From: Amycolatopsis camponoti
Lineage (GTDB): Bacteria > Actinomycetota > Actinomycetes > Mycobacteriales > Pseudonocardiaceae
Direction of reading: 5' to 3'
NCBI RefSeq assembly: GCF_902497555.1
Contig: NZ_CABVGP010000001.1
Span: 2,770,501-2,834,500, forward strand
DNA length: 64,000 nt
Part shown: in pieces, positions 1-9,233 of the stretch
How the letters are laid out: each line of letters starts with the position of its first letter
Numbering within the stretch: position 1 is the stretch's first letter
Position numbers and translations under genes: made by a program
The notes under the pieces: model-generated
Told to the model about the DNA's origin: nothing
What the model saw: the letters and a program-made list of their open reading frames with translations, nothing else
The model's database searches: none

Positions 1-179
1 TCGAGGGCAACCTGCTCTCGGGCATCGTCGACTTCTTCGAGGAGGGCGCCGCGACCGGTAGGGGAGTCCTGGAAGTGATCGGCGAGGACGTCGCCGCCTT
101 CTGCGACGAGCTGATCAAGGACTCCCGGACCTACGCCGACATCTACCAGGAGTCGATCGAGGAGAAGCCGGGGAAGTAG
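1..179 (+). CDS. C-terminal end of a DUF1048-family protein (partial)
   Basis: The reading frame is open from the left edge (first whole codon at base 3) to a TAG at 177-179, giving the last 58 residues of a protein. The tail includes the segments LLSGIVDFFEEG, GVLEVIGEDVAAFCDEL and a Lys/Glu-rich end, which I recognise as typical of the C-terminus of DUF1048 proteins. These are small cytoplasmic alpha-helical proteins often paired with PadR-type regulators. The start and any partner gene lie outside the window. The function is unknown. Confidence 0.6.
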   Translation, partial: EGNLLSGIVDFFEEGAATGRGVLEVIGEDVAAFCDELIKDSRTYADIYQESIEEKPGK

Positions 180-306
180 CCGGTCAGTGCGGAAAAGGGC
201 GGAAAGCGGCTCGACGCCGACCGGGCGTCCCCGTGGCCCGAAGACACGTCCGGAATTTTCCCGGCGGAAGCGCAACAGCCCGCCCGGGTAGCGGCATCTT
301 AAGGGT

Positions 307-801
307 GTGCAGTTCGAAGAGTTCTCACGTGAGCAACTGCCCGGCCTGGTGCGCTTCGCGGGCGTGCTGACCGGTGACCGTGAGCTGGCCCAGGACGTGG
401 TGCAGGACGCACTGGTGCGCGCGCACCAGGGATGGCGGCGGGTGGCGGCCGCGGACCGGCCGGACCTGTACCTGCGGAAGATGGTCGTCAACGGCTACCT
501 CGGCTGGCGCCGCCGGTGGTACCAGCGGTCGGTGCACTCCGCCTCCGACGTCACCGGGTTCGGCGAGCCGACCGCGCCCGATCCGGCGTCGCGGATCGCC
601 GAAGCCGACCACCTCACCGGCCTGCTCGCGGGGCTGAGCCGCGCCCAGCGGGCGTCGATCGTGCTCCGGTTCTACGAGGACCGCGACGACGACGAGATCG
701 CCGCGGTCCTCGGCTGCGCGCCCGGAACCGTGCGCAGCCACATCTCGCGTGGCCTGAGCGCGCTGCGCGTCCAGCTCAAGGAAGGCAAGGAAAGCGTGTG
801 A
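307..801 (+). CDS. ECF RNA polymerase sigma factor, SigE-like family
   Basis: 164 residues, the usual size for a compact ECF sigma factor. Region 2 is at about residues 8-75, with a DRELAQDVVQDALVRAH segment matching the sigma-70 region 2 core-binding helix. Region 4 is at about 105-155, with the helix-turn-helix DDDEIAAVLGCAPGTVRSHISRG. The GTG at 307 gives an N-terminus (MQFEEFSREQLPGLVRFA) typical of the actinobacterial SigE-like ECF group. The stop overlaps the start of the next gene by one base (TGATG), so the two are translationally coupled. The downstream membrane protein is therefore the likely regulator. The target regulon cannot be seen here. Confidence 0.88.
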   Translation: MQFEEFSREQLPGLVRFAGVLTGDRELAQDVVQDALVRAHQGWRRVAAADRPDLYLRKMVVNGYLGWRRRWYQRSVHSASDVTGFGEPTAPDPASRIAEADHLTGLLAGLSRAQRASIVLRFYEDRDDDEIAAVLGCAPGTVRSHISRGLSALRVQLKEGKESV

Positions 802-1670
802 TGACCGACCTCGACGATGTGCGTCGCGCCCTGCGCGCCCGGGAGTCCCTGGCGCCCGACCCCGGCGACGTGCTCGCCACCGTGACCCGCCGGATCCGGC
901 GCCGCCGCACGATCAGCGTCGCGGCCGTGACGCTCACCGTGGCCGCCCTCGGTGCTGGTGCGGTCGCGCTGCTGGATCGGGGCGTCGCGACGGTACCGCC
1001 GGCGACGCTCGCGAGTTCGGCGTCCGCCGCGCCGGCCACCGGGAAGGTACCCCCGCCCGCGCCGGCGATCAGCCTCCAGGACAGCTCCTGGGGCCTGCTG
1101 ATGTGGTCCACCCGGCCGCACTTCGCCGCCCTGCACTACGGGCAGGCCCACCAGTACGCGTTCGAGATCGACGTCCGTGACGGCGCCGCACCGGCCAGTG
1201 CCCTGGCCGCGAAGCCGACGGCCGCCGGTCAGCTCCCGAACCCGAAGTCGGTCATGTGGCAGGACGGACCGGACCGGTGGATCTGGGCGAGGACCACGAA
1301 GCCCATGACGGCCGGGGAAATGCTGACCTTGCTGGGGAAGATCGGCACCACGCCGCCGGTGGTCGCGTCGCCTCTCAAGTCGGTGCGGGTGCCCGAGGGG
1401 CAGGAGGTCGGCTCGTTCACCAGCGAGCCCGAGACCAACACCCTGGTGCTGTGCCCCGGCGCCGTGGTCGGGAAAGCCCCGCTCGACAGCCGGTGCTTCT
1501 CCCTGACCGTGTCGCTGACGAGCCACTTCGCGGACAGCGCTTTCCCGCAGGACCCGCTGCCCGTGCACCAGCACCGGGCGGTCGGGGCCTACACCGTCGA
1601 AATCGACAGCTCGCCCGCCAACGAGCAGGCCGCGCGGGCGTTGCTGGACTCCGTCCGGCTCGACCGCTGA
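801..1670 (+). CDS. single-pass membrane protein coupled to the ECF sigma factor, putative anti-sigma factor
   Basis: 289 residues starting at the ATG that overlaps the sigma factor stop. The first ~45 residues are a charged cytoplasmic segment (TDLDDVRRALRARE, then an RRIRRRR cluster). One transmembrane helix follows at about 34-58, then an Ala/Pro-rich linker and a ~200-residue extracytoplasmic domain with no motif I recognise. Two extracytoplasmic cysteines lie at about 216 and 228 (LCPGAV...SRCFSL) and could form a disulphide. Topology and gene order fit a membrane anti-sigma factor, but there is no HxxxCxxC zinc motif, so the role is inferred from context only. Confidence 0.6.
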   Translation: MTDLDDVRRALRARESLAPDPGDVLATVTRRIRRRRTISVAAVTLTVAALGAGAVALLDRGVATVPPATLASSASAAPATGKVPPPAPAISLQDSSWGLLMWSTRPHFAALHYGQAHQYAFEIDVRDGAAPASALAAKPTAAGQLPNPKSVMWQDGPDRWIWARTTKPMTAGEMLTLLGKIGTTPPVVASPLKSVRVPEGQEVGSFTSEPETNTLVLCPGAVVGKAPLDSRCFSLTVSLTSHFADSAFPQDPLPVHQHRAVGAYTVEIDSSPANEQAARALLDSVRLDR

Positions 1671-1786
1671 GGACAGCCGGGACAGCCGCCGCGCCCGGCT
1701 GTCCCGGTGCACGGCCGAACCGTCGACGGGACCCCCGGACCACATCCCTGCGGGCGAGGCGCCCGCCGCGGCCGTCAGGAGCTTCG

Positions 1787-2650
1787 ATGCGTGCCTTCCT
1801 GCTCGTCGTCCTGGTGGGTCTCGTCTTCGGTTCGCTCACGGCGGCGGTCTGGCTTCGTCCCGCGAAAGCGCCGGCCACGGCGGGAAAACCCGTCTCCCAC
1901 CCACCGTCGCCGCCGGGCTTCCCGGCCACCCGGGCGGCCCTGCCGGGTCCGGACGGCGGCAAGGTGGCCGTCGAGATCCGGGGCGAGCTGTCCTGGGCGT
2001 TGCGGGAGCTCGGCACCGGTGCCGTGGTCGGCGACGGGACGTTGCGCAACACCACCGAATCGATGATCAAGATCTGGCTGGCCGTGGACTTCCTCGCGTC
2101 GCGGGACTCGCGGATCCCGGCCGAAGACGAGGCCCGGGTGACCCGGATGATCCGGGTCAGCGACGACCGCGCCGCCCAGACGCTGTACCTCCGGCTCGGC
2201 GGGGACGCCTCGATCCGGCGCATGATCTCGACCTGCGGGTTGCACGACACGCTCGTCCACCCGGGCTGGTGGTCCAAGACCACGATGTCCGCGCCCGACG
2301 CGACCGAGCTCGGCCGCTGCGTGGTCCGCGGCCCGGGGGTGAGCCCGCAGTGGCGGGACAAGCTGCTCGGGCTCATGCGGTCGGTCGATCCCGCCACCGC
2401 CTTCGGCATCGCGGAGGCGCCGGCGCTCGCGGGCCGGTCTCCCGCCGTCAAGAACGGCTGGACCCGGCACGGGACCTGGTGGGCGGTGAACTGCCTGGCG
2501 ATCTGGGACCACTGGGTGCTCGCGGTCATGGTCCACTACCCGGACCGGGGTGACGAGCACCGGTACGGGGCCGAGGTGTGCGAAACCGTGGCCCAGCAAC
2601 TGTTCGGCCGTGTCGACCCCGGTTTCGCGCCGGGGCCGGGGACCGGATGA
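1787..2650 (+). CDS. secreted serine hydrolase of the class A beta-lactamase fold
   Basis: 287 residues. An N-terminal hydrophobic segment (about residues 2-22, FLLVVLVGLVFGSLTAAVWL) is a signal peptide or anchor. The penicillin-binding fold motifs are present in order: SMIK (SxxK, about residue 94), SDD (in place of SDN, about 125) and KNG (in place of KTG, about 225). The usual Glu166-type omega-loop glutamate is not obvious. The protein therefore looks like a D,D-peptidase or esterase-like relative rather than a proven beta-lactamase. It follows the sigma/anti-sigma pair on the same strand after a 116 bp gap. Substrate unknown. Confidence 0.72.
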   Translation: MRAFLLVVLVGLVFGSLTAAVWLRPAKAPATAGKPVSHPPSPPGFPATRAALPGPDGGKVAVEIRGELSWALRELGTGAVVGDGTLRNTTESMIKIWLAVDFLASRDSRIPAEDEARVTRMIRVSDDRAAQTLYLRLGGDASIRRMISTCGLHDTLVHPGWWSKTTMSAPDATELGRCVVRGPGVSPQWRDKLLGLMRSVDPATAFGIAEAPALAGRSPAVKNGWTRHGTWWAVNCLAIWDHWVLAVMVHYPDRGDEHRYGAEVCETVAQQLFGRVDPGFAPGPGTG

Positions 2651-2674
2651 CGGCGACGGCCGCCGGCGCCGCGC

Positions 2675-3349
2675 TCACCCCGCGGCGCTGACGAGCCCGG
2701 TCCGGTAGGCCAGCACCACGGCCTGCACCCGGTCCCGCAGGTCGAGCTTGGTGAGGATCCGCGAGACGTAGGTCTTCACCGTTTCCACGCTCAGCACCAG
2801 CTCGGCCGCGATCTCCGCGTTCGACAGGCCGCCGGCGATCAGCTCCAGCACCGCCAGCTCCCGGGGCGCGAGCCGCTCCAGCGGGCCTCCGGCGGGTGCC
2901 GCCGGCTGGATCCGGTCGGCGTACCGGCCGATCAGCGTCCGGGTCACCGCCGGGGAGAGCAGCGACTCGCCGCGGGCCACCGTGCGGACCCCGGCGGCGA
3001 GCTCGTCCAGGGGCGCGTCCTTGAGCAGGAACCCGCTCGCCCCGGCCCGGAGCGCGTCGTAGACGTACTGGCCGACGTTGAACGTCGTGACGACCAGGAC
3101 CTTCGCCGGCGTCTCCGCGCCGGGGCCGGCGACGCGGCGGGTCACCTCGATCCCGTCCAGGAACGGCATCTGGATGTCCATCACGACGACGTCCGGGCGC
3201 AGCCGGCCGATCTCGGTGAGCGCTTCGCGGCCGTTCGCGGCCTGCCCGACGACCGCCATGTCGGGCTGGGCGCCGAGCACGGCCACGTACCCCGCGCGGA
3301 TGAGCTGCTGGTCCTCGCAGATCAGCACCCGGATCGGGTCGCCGGTCAC
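2675..3349 (-). CDS. NarL/LuxR-family response regulator
   Basis: 224 residues. The receiver domain spans about 5-125, with acidic residues in ICEDQQ, the phospho-acceptor Asp in VVVMDIQMP (about residue 56), the switch Thr in VVTTF and Lys in FLLKDAP. The C-terminal LuxR-type helix-turn-helix (about 155-220) has LAPRELAVLELIAGGLSNAEIA and the VETVKTYVSRILTKL recognition helix. The ATG overlaps the stop of the upstream histidine kinase by 4 nt, so the two form one operon and a cognate pair. It ends 24 bp from the convergent hydrolase gene. Confidence 0.93.
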   Translation of the reverse strand: MTGDPIRVLICEDQQLIRAGYVAVLGAQPDMAVVGQAANGREALTEIGRLRPDVVVMDIQMPFLDGIEVTRRVAGPGAETPAKVLVVTTFNVGQYVYDALRAGASGFLLKDAPLDELAAGVRTVARGESLLSPAVTRTLIGRYADRIQPAAPAGGPLERLAPRELAVLELIAGGLSNAEIAAELVLSVETVKTYVSRILTKLDLRDRVQAVVLAYRTGLVSAAG

Positions 3350-4491
3350 CGGTCGCTCCCCACCGGGGTGCCGCCGGTCGGGAATTGCGCAATGACCCGG
3401 AATCCGTCCTCCGCGGGCCCGGCGGTGAACCGGCCGCCGAGCGCGCCGACCCGGTCGCGCAGCCCGGCCAGCCCGCGTCCACCGGAGCCGAGAACGCCGG
3501 GCGCGGTCGCCGGACCCCGCGTGGTCACCTCGATTTCGAGGAGGTCGGCACGGTAGCCGACGCGCACCGTCGCGGGACGGCCGGCGGCGTACTTCGCCGC
3601 GTTGGTCAGTGCTTCCTGCACGATCCGGTACGCGGTGAGCTCGGTTTCCGGCGGCAGCTCCGGGCGTTCGCCCGCTTCGACGAGCTCGACCACCCGGCCC
3701 GGCTGGTCGACGAGGGTGCGCAGGGCGCCCAGGCCCGGTGTGCGCGCGCCGGTCGCTTCAAGGACTCCGAGCAGGAACCGGAGTTCGGTGAGGGCGTCGC
3801 GACCCGAGCCGGTGATGGCGGCGAACACCCCGGGGGCGTTCTCGGGCGGGAGGTACCGCGCGGCGTCGGCCTGCACCACCATGGCCGTGACGTGGTGGGT
3901 GACGACGTCGTGCAGTTCGCGGGCGAGCCGTGCCCGCTCGTCCGCCGCCGCGGCCCGCGCGGTGAGCCGCCGCCGTTCGGCCTCCTGCCGCCGTCGTTGC
4001 CGCACCAGGGTGCCCAGCGACCAGAACAGGACCAGGACCGCGTAGTACAGGAGGTAGGTCAGCACGCCCGTGGGGGATCCGCGCAAGGTGACCGAGACCG
4101 CGAAGACCAGGTACCCCAGGGATATCGCCGCGGGCAGCGCCCGGCGGAACCGCTCCTCGCGCGCCCCGGCGGAATAGAGCGCGAAGTACAGCGCGAGGCT
4201 GCCGATCGTCGGTGGGTACGCGAGCACTTCGTGCGCCCCGAAACAGATCGCGATGAGCACGAGGGTCGCCGCGGGCCACCGGCTGCGCACCGCCAGCGGG
4301 AGCGTCTGCCCCAGGACCAGCAGCACCGCGAGGAATCCGCCGTCGTGCCTCGGCAGGTCGCCGAACTGGGCCCCGATCATCCCGAGCCCCGGCACGAAAG
4401 CGGCGGCCGTGACGGCCACGGCGAGGGCCCGGTCCCGGACCTCCGGGGTGACGTCCGCCCAGCGGTCCCGGAGACGTCCCAGCTTCGGCAT
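3346..4491 (-). CDS. NarL-type sensor histidine kinase (DesK/LiaS-like)
   Basis: About 381 residues from the ATG at 4491; a GTG at 4518 would add 9 residues and cannot be excluded. The N-terminal half holds four to six hydrophobic segments with short loops (about residues 20-150), so the sensor is mostly membrane-embedded. The HisKA_3 dimerisation motif with phospho-acceptor His is in ARELHDVVTHHVTAM (about residue 205). A compact HATPase_c domain follows, with YRIVQEALTNAAKYA (N box) and GSGGRGLAGLRDRV (G box). It is coupled by 4 nt to its response regulator. Comparable actinobacterial systems sense membrane or cell-wall stress; the signal here is unknown. Confidence 0.9.
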   Translation of the reverse strand: MPKLGRLRDRWADVTPEVRDRALAVAVTAAAFVPGLGMIGAQFGDLPRHDGGFLAVLLVLGQTLPLAVRSRWPAATLVLIAICFGAHEVLAYPPTIGSLALYFALYSAGAREERFRRALPAAISLGYLVFAVSVTLRGSPTGVLTYLLYYAVLVLFWSLGTLVRQRRRQEAERRRLTARAAAADERARLARELHDVVTHHVTAMVVQADAARYLPPENAPGVFAAITGSGRDALTELRFLLGVLEATGARTPGLGALRTLVDQPGRVVELVEAGERPELPPETELTAYRIVQEALTNAAKYAAGRPATVRVGYRADLLEIEVTTRGPATAPGVLGSGGRGLAGLRDRVGALGGRFTAGPAEDGFRVIAQFPTGGTPVGSDR

Positions 4492-4632
4492 GGCGGGGAG
4501 CCTAGCGAGGTCCGGCACGCCCCGGTCGCCCCGGCGGGAAAGGCGTTCGCACGAAGGAGTCCGGAGTGGTTCCGGGGGCCGGAATCAGGGCCCGCCGGGG
4601 CAGTTCGGTGCTGAATCCGCGGACTTTCCGTC

Positions 4633-4675
4633 GCCGGGCGGCGGCCGCCCCTCCACGGGACGGCCGCCGCCCGGC
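4633..4675 (-). terminator. strong stem-loop terminator downstream of the peptidase gene
   Basis: A perfect 15-bp inverted repeat (4633-4647 with 4661-4675, 13-nt loop) lies just past the stop of the minus-strand peptidase gene (4681) and upstream of the histidine kinase. No clear U-tract follows, as is usual in GC-rich actinomycetes. It should separate the two minus-strand units. Confidence 0.7.
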
Positions 4676-4680
4676 CGGGG

Positions 4681-6231
4681 TCACGGCCGCTTGACGTCGG
4701 TGCAGTCGAGGTCCTGGTCCGGCAGCCGGCCGCTGTCGAGGAACGCCACCGTCGCGTTGTCGGCGCAGGCCGAACCTTCGTGGTAGACGTAGTGCCCGCC
4801 GTTGTCGACGCCGACGAACGCGGCGCCGTCGCCCAACGCGCGGTGCAGGCCGACGCCGGAGTCCCACGGGGTCGCGTGGTCGCGGCGATTCTGCAGGATC
4901 AGCGTGTTGTGCGCGCCACCGGTGGTCACGGCGACCGGCTTCTCGATCGGCTGCGGCCAGAACGCGCACGGCCAGATGTTCGCCGGCATGCCCGCGCTCA
5001 GGGGCCAGGTCCTGCGGTCGGCGGCCGTGCGCTGGGCGTAGCTGCCGACGTCGTGGGACCACTCGGCGTCACCACAGGTCAGGGCGAGGAACAGGGTCGC
5101 CTGGTTGTCCGCCGGCACGCCCGGGGCCGCCGGGGAGTCGGCGAACACCTGCTGGAGCACCTTGCCGTCGGCGTCGGTGACGTGCCCGTCGGCCAGGTCC
5201 GCGGCCGCTTTCCAGACCTGGGCGAGCACCGGGAGCGTGTCGTTGTGGAGCAGCAGGGCGTAGGTGACGCCGCGCAGCAGCGCCCCGCTCAGCGCCTGCG
5301 GTGTGCCGGGCACCGGGGCCGGCCGGCGGTCGAGCCGGTCGGCGAGCGCGAGGTAGTTCCGTGTGACCTCCTCGGGGGTGGCGCCGAGCCCGAGGGCGGC
5401 GTTCTGCCCGGCGGCGACGGCGGCCGCGTCGGGGAACCGCTCGGCCATGCCCTTGCCCCAGCTCTCCGCTTCCCCGGCCCAGACGTGGGCGGGATCGACG
5501 TTGCCCTCCAGGATCATGCGGTCGGTCCGGTCCGGGTACAGCGCGCGGTAGACGGTCCCGAGGTAGGTGCCGTAGGACTGGCCCCAGTACGAGATCTTGG
5601 CTTCGCCGAGCGCTTCGCGGACGCGGTCGAGGTCGCGTGCGGTGTTGGCCGTGGTGAAGTAGCGCAGATCGGGCTTCGTGGCGCACTTCGCGGCCGTCGC
5701 GCGGGCGGCCTGGACGTTCGCGTCGATCGAGCCGTCGGCGGCGGGGTACGGGAAGAGCGCGGCGAGACTCGGGTTGTCGAGGCCGCAGCTCTGCGGGGTG
5801 CTGGTCCCGACGCCGCGCGGGTCGAAGCCGATCAGGTCGTAGCCGTCCAGGACGGGCTTGGGCAACGTCGGCGCCATCGCGCTGGGCGTGTCGAGACCCG
5901 GCAGCGCGGGGCCACCCGGGTTCAGCAGCAGGACGCCGTGGCGCTTCGCCGGGTCGGTGGCGCCCAGGCGGGAGATCCCGACCTCGATCGACGCGCCGTC
6001 CGGATGGCCGTAGTCGAGCGGCACCTTCACCTTCGCGCAGGTGAGCCGCGGATCCCGGGCCGTGCCGGGCGCCGCCGCCGGGCACGGGCCCCACGGGAGA
6101 GCCGCGGCCGCGGGGGTGTCCTCGTCGTCCGCGCTGTCACAGGCGGCCACGCCGAGAACGGTCAGGCCGGTGACCGCCAGGGCCGCGGCGAACCGGTGGC
6201 TCCGTCGCCCGGACCCGCGTGTCTTGCTCAT
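4681..6231 (-). CDS. secreted alpha/beta-hydrolase lipoprotein, tripeptidyl aminopeptidase (TAP/SlpD) family
   Basis: 516 residues from the ATG at 6231, chosen because GGAGGGCGAGCAC precedes it; an upstream in-frame start at 6282 lacks such a site. The N-terminus has a basic stretch, a hydrophobic core and a lipobox ending GVAAC (about residues 26-30), so the product is a lipoprotein. The alpha/beta-hydrolase core carries LLLNPGGP (oxyanion region), FDPRGVG and the nucleophile elbow GQSYGTY (Ser at about 216). A TAP-like C-terminal domain contains the ILQNRRDHATPW and GGHYVY segments that carry the catalytic Asp and His. Such enzymes remove tripeptides from protein N-termini outside the cell. 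Confidence 0.88.
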   Translation of the reverse strand: MSKTRGSGRRSHRFAAALAVTGLTVLGVAACDSADDEDTPAAAALPWGPCPAAAPGTARDPRLTCAKVKVPLDYGHPDGASIEVGISRLGATDPAKRHGVLLLNPGGPALPGLDTPSAMAPTLPKPVLDGYDLIGFDPRGVGTSTPQSCGLDNPSLAALFPYPAADGSIDANVQAARATAAKCATKPDLRYFTTANTARDLDRVREALGEAKISYWGQSYGTYLGTVYRALYPDRTDRMILEGNVDPAHVWAGEAESWGKGMAERFPDAAAVAAGQNAALGLGATPEEVTRNYLALADRLDRRPAPVPGTPQALSGALLRGVTYALLLHNDTLPVLAQVWKAAADLADGHVTDADGKVLQQVFADSPAAPGVPADNQATLFLALTCGDAEWSHDVGSYAQRTAADRRTWPLSAGMPANIWPCAFWPQPIEKPVAVTTGGAHNTLILQNRRDHATPWDSGVGLHRALGDGAAFVGVDNGGHYVYHEGSACADNATVAFLDSGRLPDQDLDCTDVKRP

Positions 6232-6329
6232 GTGCTCGCCCTCCGATTTCCGCGCCGGCGAACCCCTTGCGGTCCGCCGCACGCGGTGAAGGCGACGAAG
6301 TTATCGAGATCGGGACGGCGAAGACGTCA

Positions 6330-6364
6330 CCCCGGAGCGAGCAGTCCGAGTAGCTCGCCCGGGG
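6330..6364 (-). terminator. probable stem-loop terminator of the M48 peptidase operon
   Basis: Arms 6330-6342 and 6353-6364 pair almost completely (one bulged base) about 10 bp downstream of the minus-strand peptidase stop at 6375. The position fits termination of the two-gene operon 9784-6375. Confidence 0.5.
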
Positions 6365-6374
6365 GACAACGGGC

Positions 6375-9233
6375 TCAGAGGGATCCCGCGAGGCCGGCCG
6401 TCACGTCGGTGAGGAGCCGGTCGAACTTCCGCAGCACGTCCTGCGGCGGCGGCGTCCGGATGTATCCGAAGTAGACTTCGACGAATACGACGTTGTGTCC
6501 GATGTGGACACTGTAGTCCCGGCTGATGACGGCGGCGGGCTTGCCGTGGAACCGCCCGGTCAGCGAGCGGTTGCGCGTGCGAGCCGGCTGGGGGAGCGCG
6601 GGCGCCGGTCCCGGGGTGAGGACGCCGTCGAGGTGACCGCCGTCGAAGTTCTTTTGCGGGGTGCGAAAACGCGCGCACGCGCTCAGGGCGTCGTCCATCG
6701 CGGAAAACAGGTCGTCGACGCCGGTGTAGGACGTGATCGATGCCGACACGTACCCGCCGCCGACGGTGCCGTCCGCCGCGAAGGCGTAGGTGCGCTCGAC
6801 GTCGGCGGTCCGCGGCAGGGCCTTCTCGGTGGCGCTGAGGCTCTTTTCCGCGGCGTCACAGGCGGGCGGGGTCACCGTCTCCGACGTCGATGGTGCGTTG
6901 TCCTCGAGCCGCGCGTCGGGGGGAAGGAGCGCGGGAAGGCGCGAGAGTGCCGCGGTGACGGCCGGTTCGTCCAGTGGCCGGCCGTGGTCCGCCGCCGTCG
7001 GCGGGGCAACCGGCGGGGCCGGAGGCGGTGACGGCACGGCCAACGCGGCGACCGCCCGACCGGCCGCGTAGTCGGACTCGGCGACGGTCACCGCCGAGAG
7101 CCCGCCGCCGACCAGGGCCACGGCCAGCAGGACGGTGGCGGCACCGGACCCCACGGCCCAGGCCGCCGCGCCCCACCGCGGGTTCCGGCGCGCCCAGGCG
7201 GACACGAGCGGCGAAGTCAGCGGAAGCGTGACGATCAGCGCGACCACCAGGAGCCAGCCGGGAAGCTGGACGGACTGCTGGAACACCGTCGATTCCCGGG
7301 CGTAGCCGGCGATCCGGACGGCCGTGTACTGGATGGCCCCGGCGACGGTGGTGACGAGCAAGCCACCGCCCAGCGCCGACGGGACCCCGGCCAGGGCGGC
7401 GCCGCGACGCCGGTTCGCGAGCACGACGGCCACGGTCGCGACCAGCCCGGCGAACGCGCAGATCCACCACCGCTGGTAGGCCAGGACGTACCGGAGGCTG
7501 TCGTCCTGGACGTCGTGCACCCGTACGAAGAAGGACAGCGCGGCGGCGGTTCCCCCGGCCAGGGCCGTCACCGCGATCACCGCCCCGACGACCGGCCGGG
7601 GCCGGCGCCACCGCGACCGCGCGGCGACCGCCGCGAGCCCGGCCAGGAGCACCGCCGGGGCGTACTGCCACGCACGATCACTGCCGAGCCCGGCGACGTG
7701 CCCGCGAGCGACCGCCGGGTCGTGGAACAGGAGGTAGGTCGCCACCGACGACGCGGCCCCGCTGACGGCCGCCGCCAGGGTGACCGCGACGGCGAGCGCG
7801 GCGCCGGCCAGGCTCAGCCGGTGGTGCGGGACGCTGCCCGCGGGAACGGCGAGGCGGGTCGCGATCGCCGACGTCAGCACGCAGACCGCGAACGCGGCCA
7901 GCGTCAGCACGACGACCAGCAGCGGCTGTTCCGGAGCGAAGAAGTCGGTGATCGCGGCGCTCGCCCCCGGTGTCGGCAGGCAGAACCCGGCGACCAGCCC
8001 GAGCACGGCACCGGCCCAGGGGCCCGCCCACGCGGGCTTCTCCCGCGCGGCCCGGCGGGTCCACGCGGGCAGCACGACCGTCGTCCAGAGCAGCGCTGCC
8101 ACGGTCAGCGCGACGTCGGCGGACAGCCGCGGATCCTCGTCGACGAAGCCGAGCAGGTTCCTGAGCACGGCTTGGACGCCGTGGTAGGTCACCATCGCCA
8201 CGACGCCGGCGGCGGTGGTGAAGACGAAACCGCCGTCCCAGTGCGCACCGCGGCCGGCCGGCGCGAGCCGGTCCGACACCGCCGGATGCGTGCGGAACAC
8301 CCGGCCCGGCCACGAAACCGGGCTGCTTCCGGCGCGCAGGACGGTGGCCATCACGTCCGGATCGCCCGTGGCGTCCACCGCGTACCGGTCGGCGGCCAGC
8401 TCGCGGTGGCGCAGGAGCGCCGCGCGGACCACGATCAGCGCGACGGCGGTGACCGCGGCGACGATCAGCGATCCGCCGTAGAAGTCCCACATCGCCTCGG
8501 GCACGCCCAGGATCGGAAGCAACGCCAGGACCAGTACTGGGAAGACCAGCCAGCCGGCCCACCAGACCGCCGAGGCCCACCAGATGTCCCGCGCGCGGAC
8601 GTGACCCAGCTCGTGCAGCACGACGACGTCGAACGCGGCCTGATCGGCGTAGGCGCAGGCCTGGGGGACGACGACCCACGGCCGGCCGCCGGGCAGGCCG
8701 GCGGTAAAGGCGTCCGTGACGGCCGTCGCGGGCGGGGCGACCACCAGCCGCGGCCGGCGTCGTCCGGTCAGGCCCTGGCTGTCGCACAACGTCCGGAAGC
8801 GGGCGGTCAGCGGTTCGAGGTCGGCGGGCGGCACCCCGGCGAGCCGGGAGGCCCGGAGCCGCCGGCGCGTGCCCAGGCCGCCGAGGACCATCAAGAGCCC
8901 GGCCGCGGCGGGCAACGCGGCCGCCCCGGCGAGGCTGGTGAACGCGAGCCGCCGGTCGTAGTCGCGCGTACAGCTGGCGTAGACCGGCCCCGCGGAAACC
9001 GGCTGCGTCGTCTCGGAGATCGAGATCCCGTTGCGGGCCAGGCAATCCTGCGCCGCGGTGTAGTCGCCGAAGTCGTGCGTGACGAACAGGGCCTCGGCGG
9101 CGCCCGCGCCGGTGGCGGCCAGCGCGAGCGTGACCAGGACGTAGACCCACCACAGGCGCGACGGTGCGGGCACGGCGCGCAAGCGGTGCCCGGCCTCGGG
9201 CTCGTCCACGGCCGGCAGGACGGGGGCGCTCAC
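6375..9233 (-). CDS. polytopic membrane M48-family zinc metallopeptidase
   Basis: 952 residues from the GTG at 9233, which overlaps the stop of the preceding small gene by 4 nt. One or two transmembrane helices come first (about 18-40 and 95-115). The zinc-peptidase signature VVLHELGHVRARD (HExxH, about residue 206) follows, then the RELAADRYA segment that supplies the third ligand Glu (about residue 285). About ten further hydrophobic segments occupy residues 340-720. The last ~200 residues are a soluble, Pro-rich-linked domain with two Cys, probably extracytoplasmic and possibly a PknH-sensor-like fold. The family includes HtpX/Ste24-type membrane quality-control proteases. The long C-terminal half is unusual for HtpX and its job is unknown. 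Confidence 0.8.
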   Translation of the reverse strand: MSAPVLPAVDEPEAGHRLRAVPAPSRLWWVYVLVTLALAATGAGAAEALFVTHDFGDYTAAQDCLARNGISISETTQPVSAGPVYASCTRDYDRRLAFTSLAGAAALPAAAGLLMVLGGLGTRRRLRASRLAGVPPADLEPLTARFRTLCDSQGLTGRRRPRLVVAPPATAVTDAFTAGLPGGRPWVVVPQACAYADQAAFDVVVLHELGHVRARDIWWASAVWWAGWLVFPVLVLALLPILGVPEAMWDFYGGSLIVAAVTAVALIVVRAALLRHRELAADRYAVDATGDPDVMATVLRAGSSPVSWPGRVFRTHPAVSDRLAPAGRGAHWDGGFVFTTAAGVVAMVTYHGVQAVLRNLLGFVDEDPRLSADVALTVAALLWTTVVLPAWTRRAAREKPAWAGPWAGAVLGLVAGFCLPTPGASAAITDFFAPEQPLLVVVLTLAAFAVCVLTSAIATRLAVPAGSVPHHRLSLAGAALAVAVTLAAAVSGAASSVATYLLFHDPAVARGHVAGLGSDRAWQYAPAVLLAGLAAVAARSRWRRPRPVVGAVIAVTALAGGTAAALSFFVRVHDVQDDSLRYVLAYQRWWICAFAGLVATVAVVLANRRRGAALAGVPSALGGGLLVTTVAGAIQYTAVRIAGYARESTVFQQSVQLPGWLLVVALIVTLPLTSPLVSAWARRNPRWGAAAWAVGSGAATVLLAVALVGGGLSAVTVAESDYAAGRAVAALAVPSPPPAPPVAPPTAADHGRPLDEPAVTAALSRLPALLPPDARLEDNAPSTSETVTPPACDAAEKSLSATEKALPRTADVERTYAFAADGTVGGGYVSASITSYTGVDDLFSAMDDALSACARFRTPQKNFDGGHLDGVLTPGPAPALPQPARTRNRSLTGRFHGKPAAVISRDYSVHIGHNVVFVEVYFGYIRTPPPQDVLRKFDRLLTDVTAGLAGSL

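Noticed and set aside
1787..2650. True class A beta-lactamase resistance gene
   Set aside because: SxxK is present but SDN and KTG are altered to SDD and KNG and the omega-loop Glu is not evident, so only the fold is claimed.
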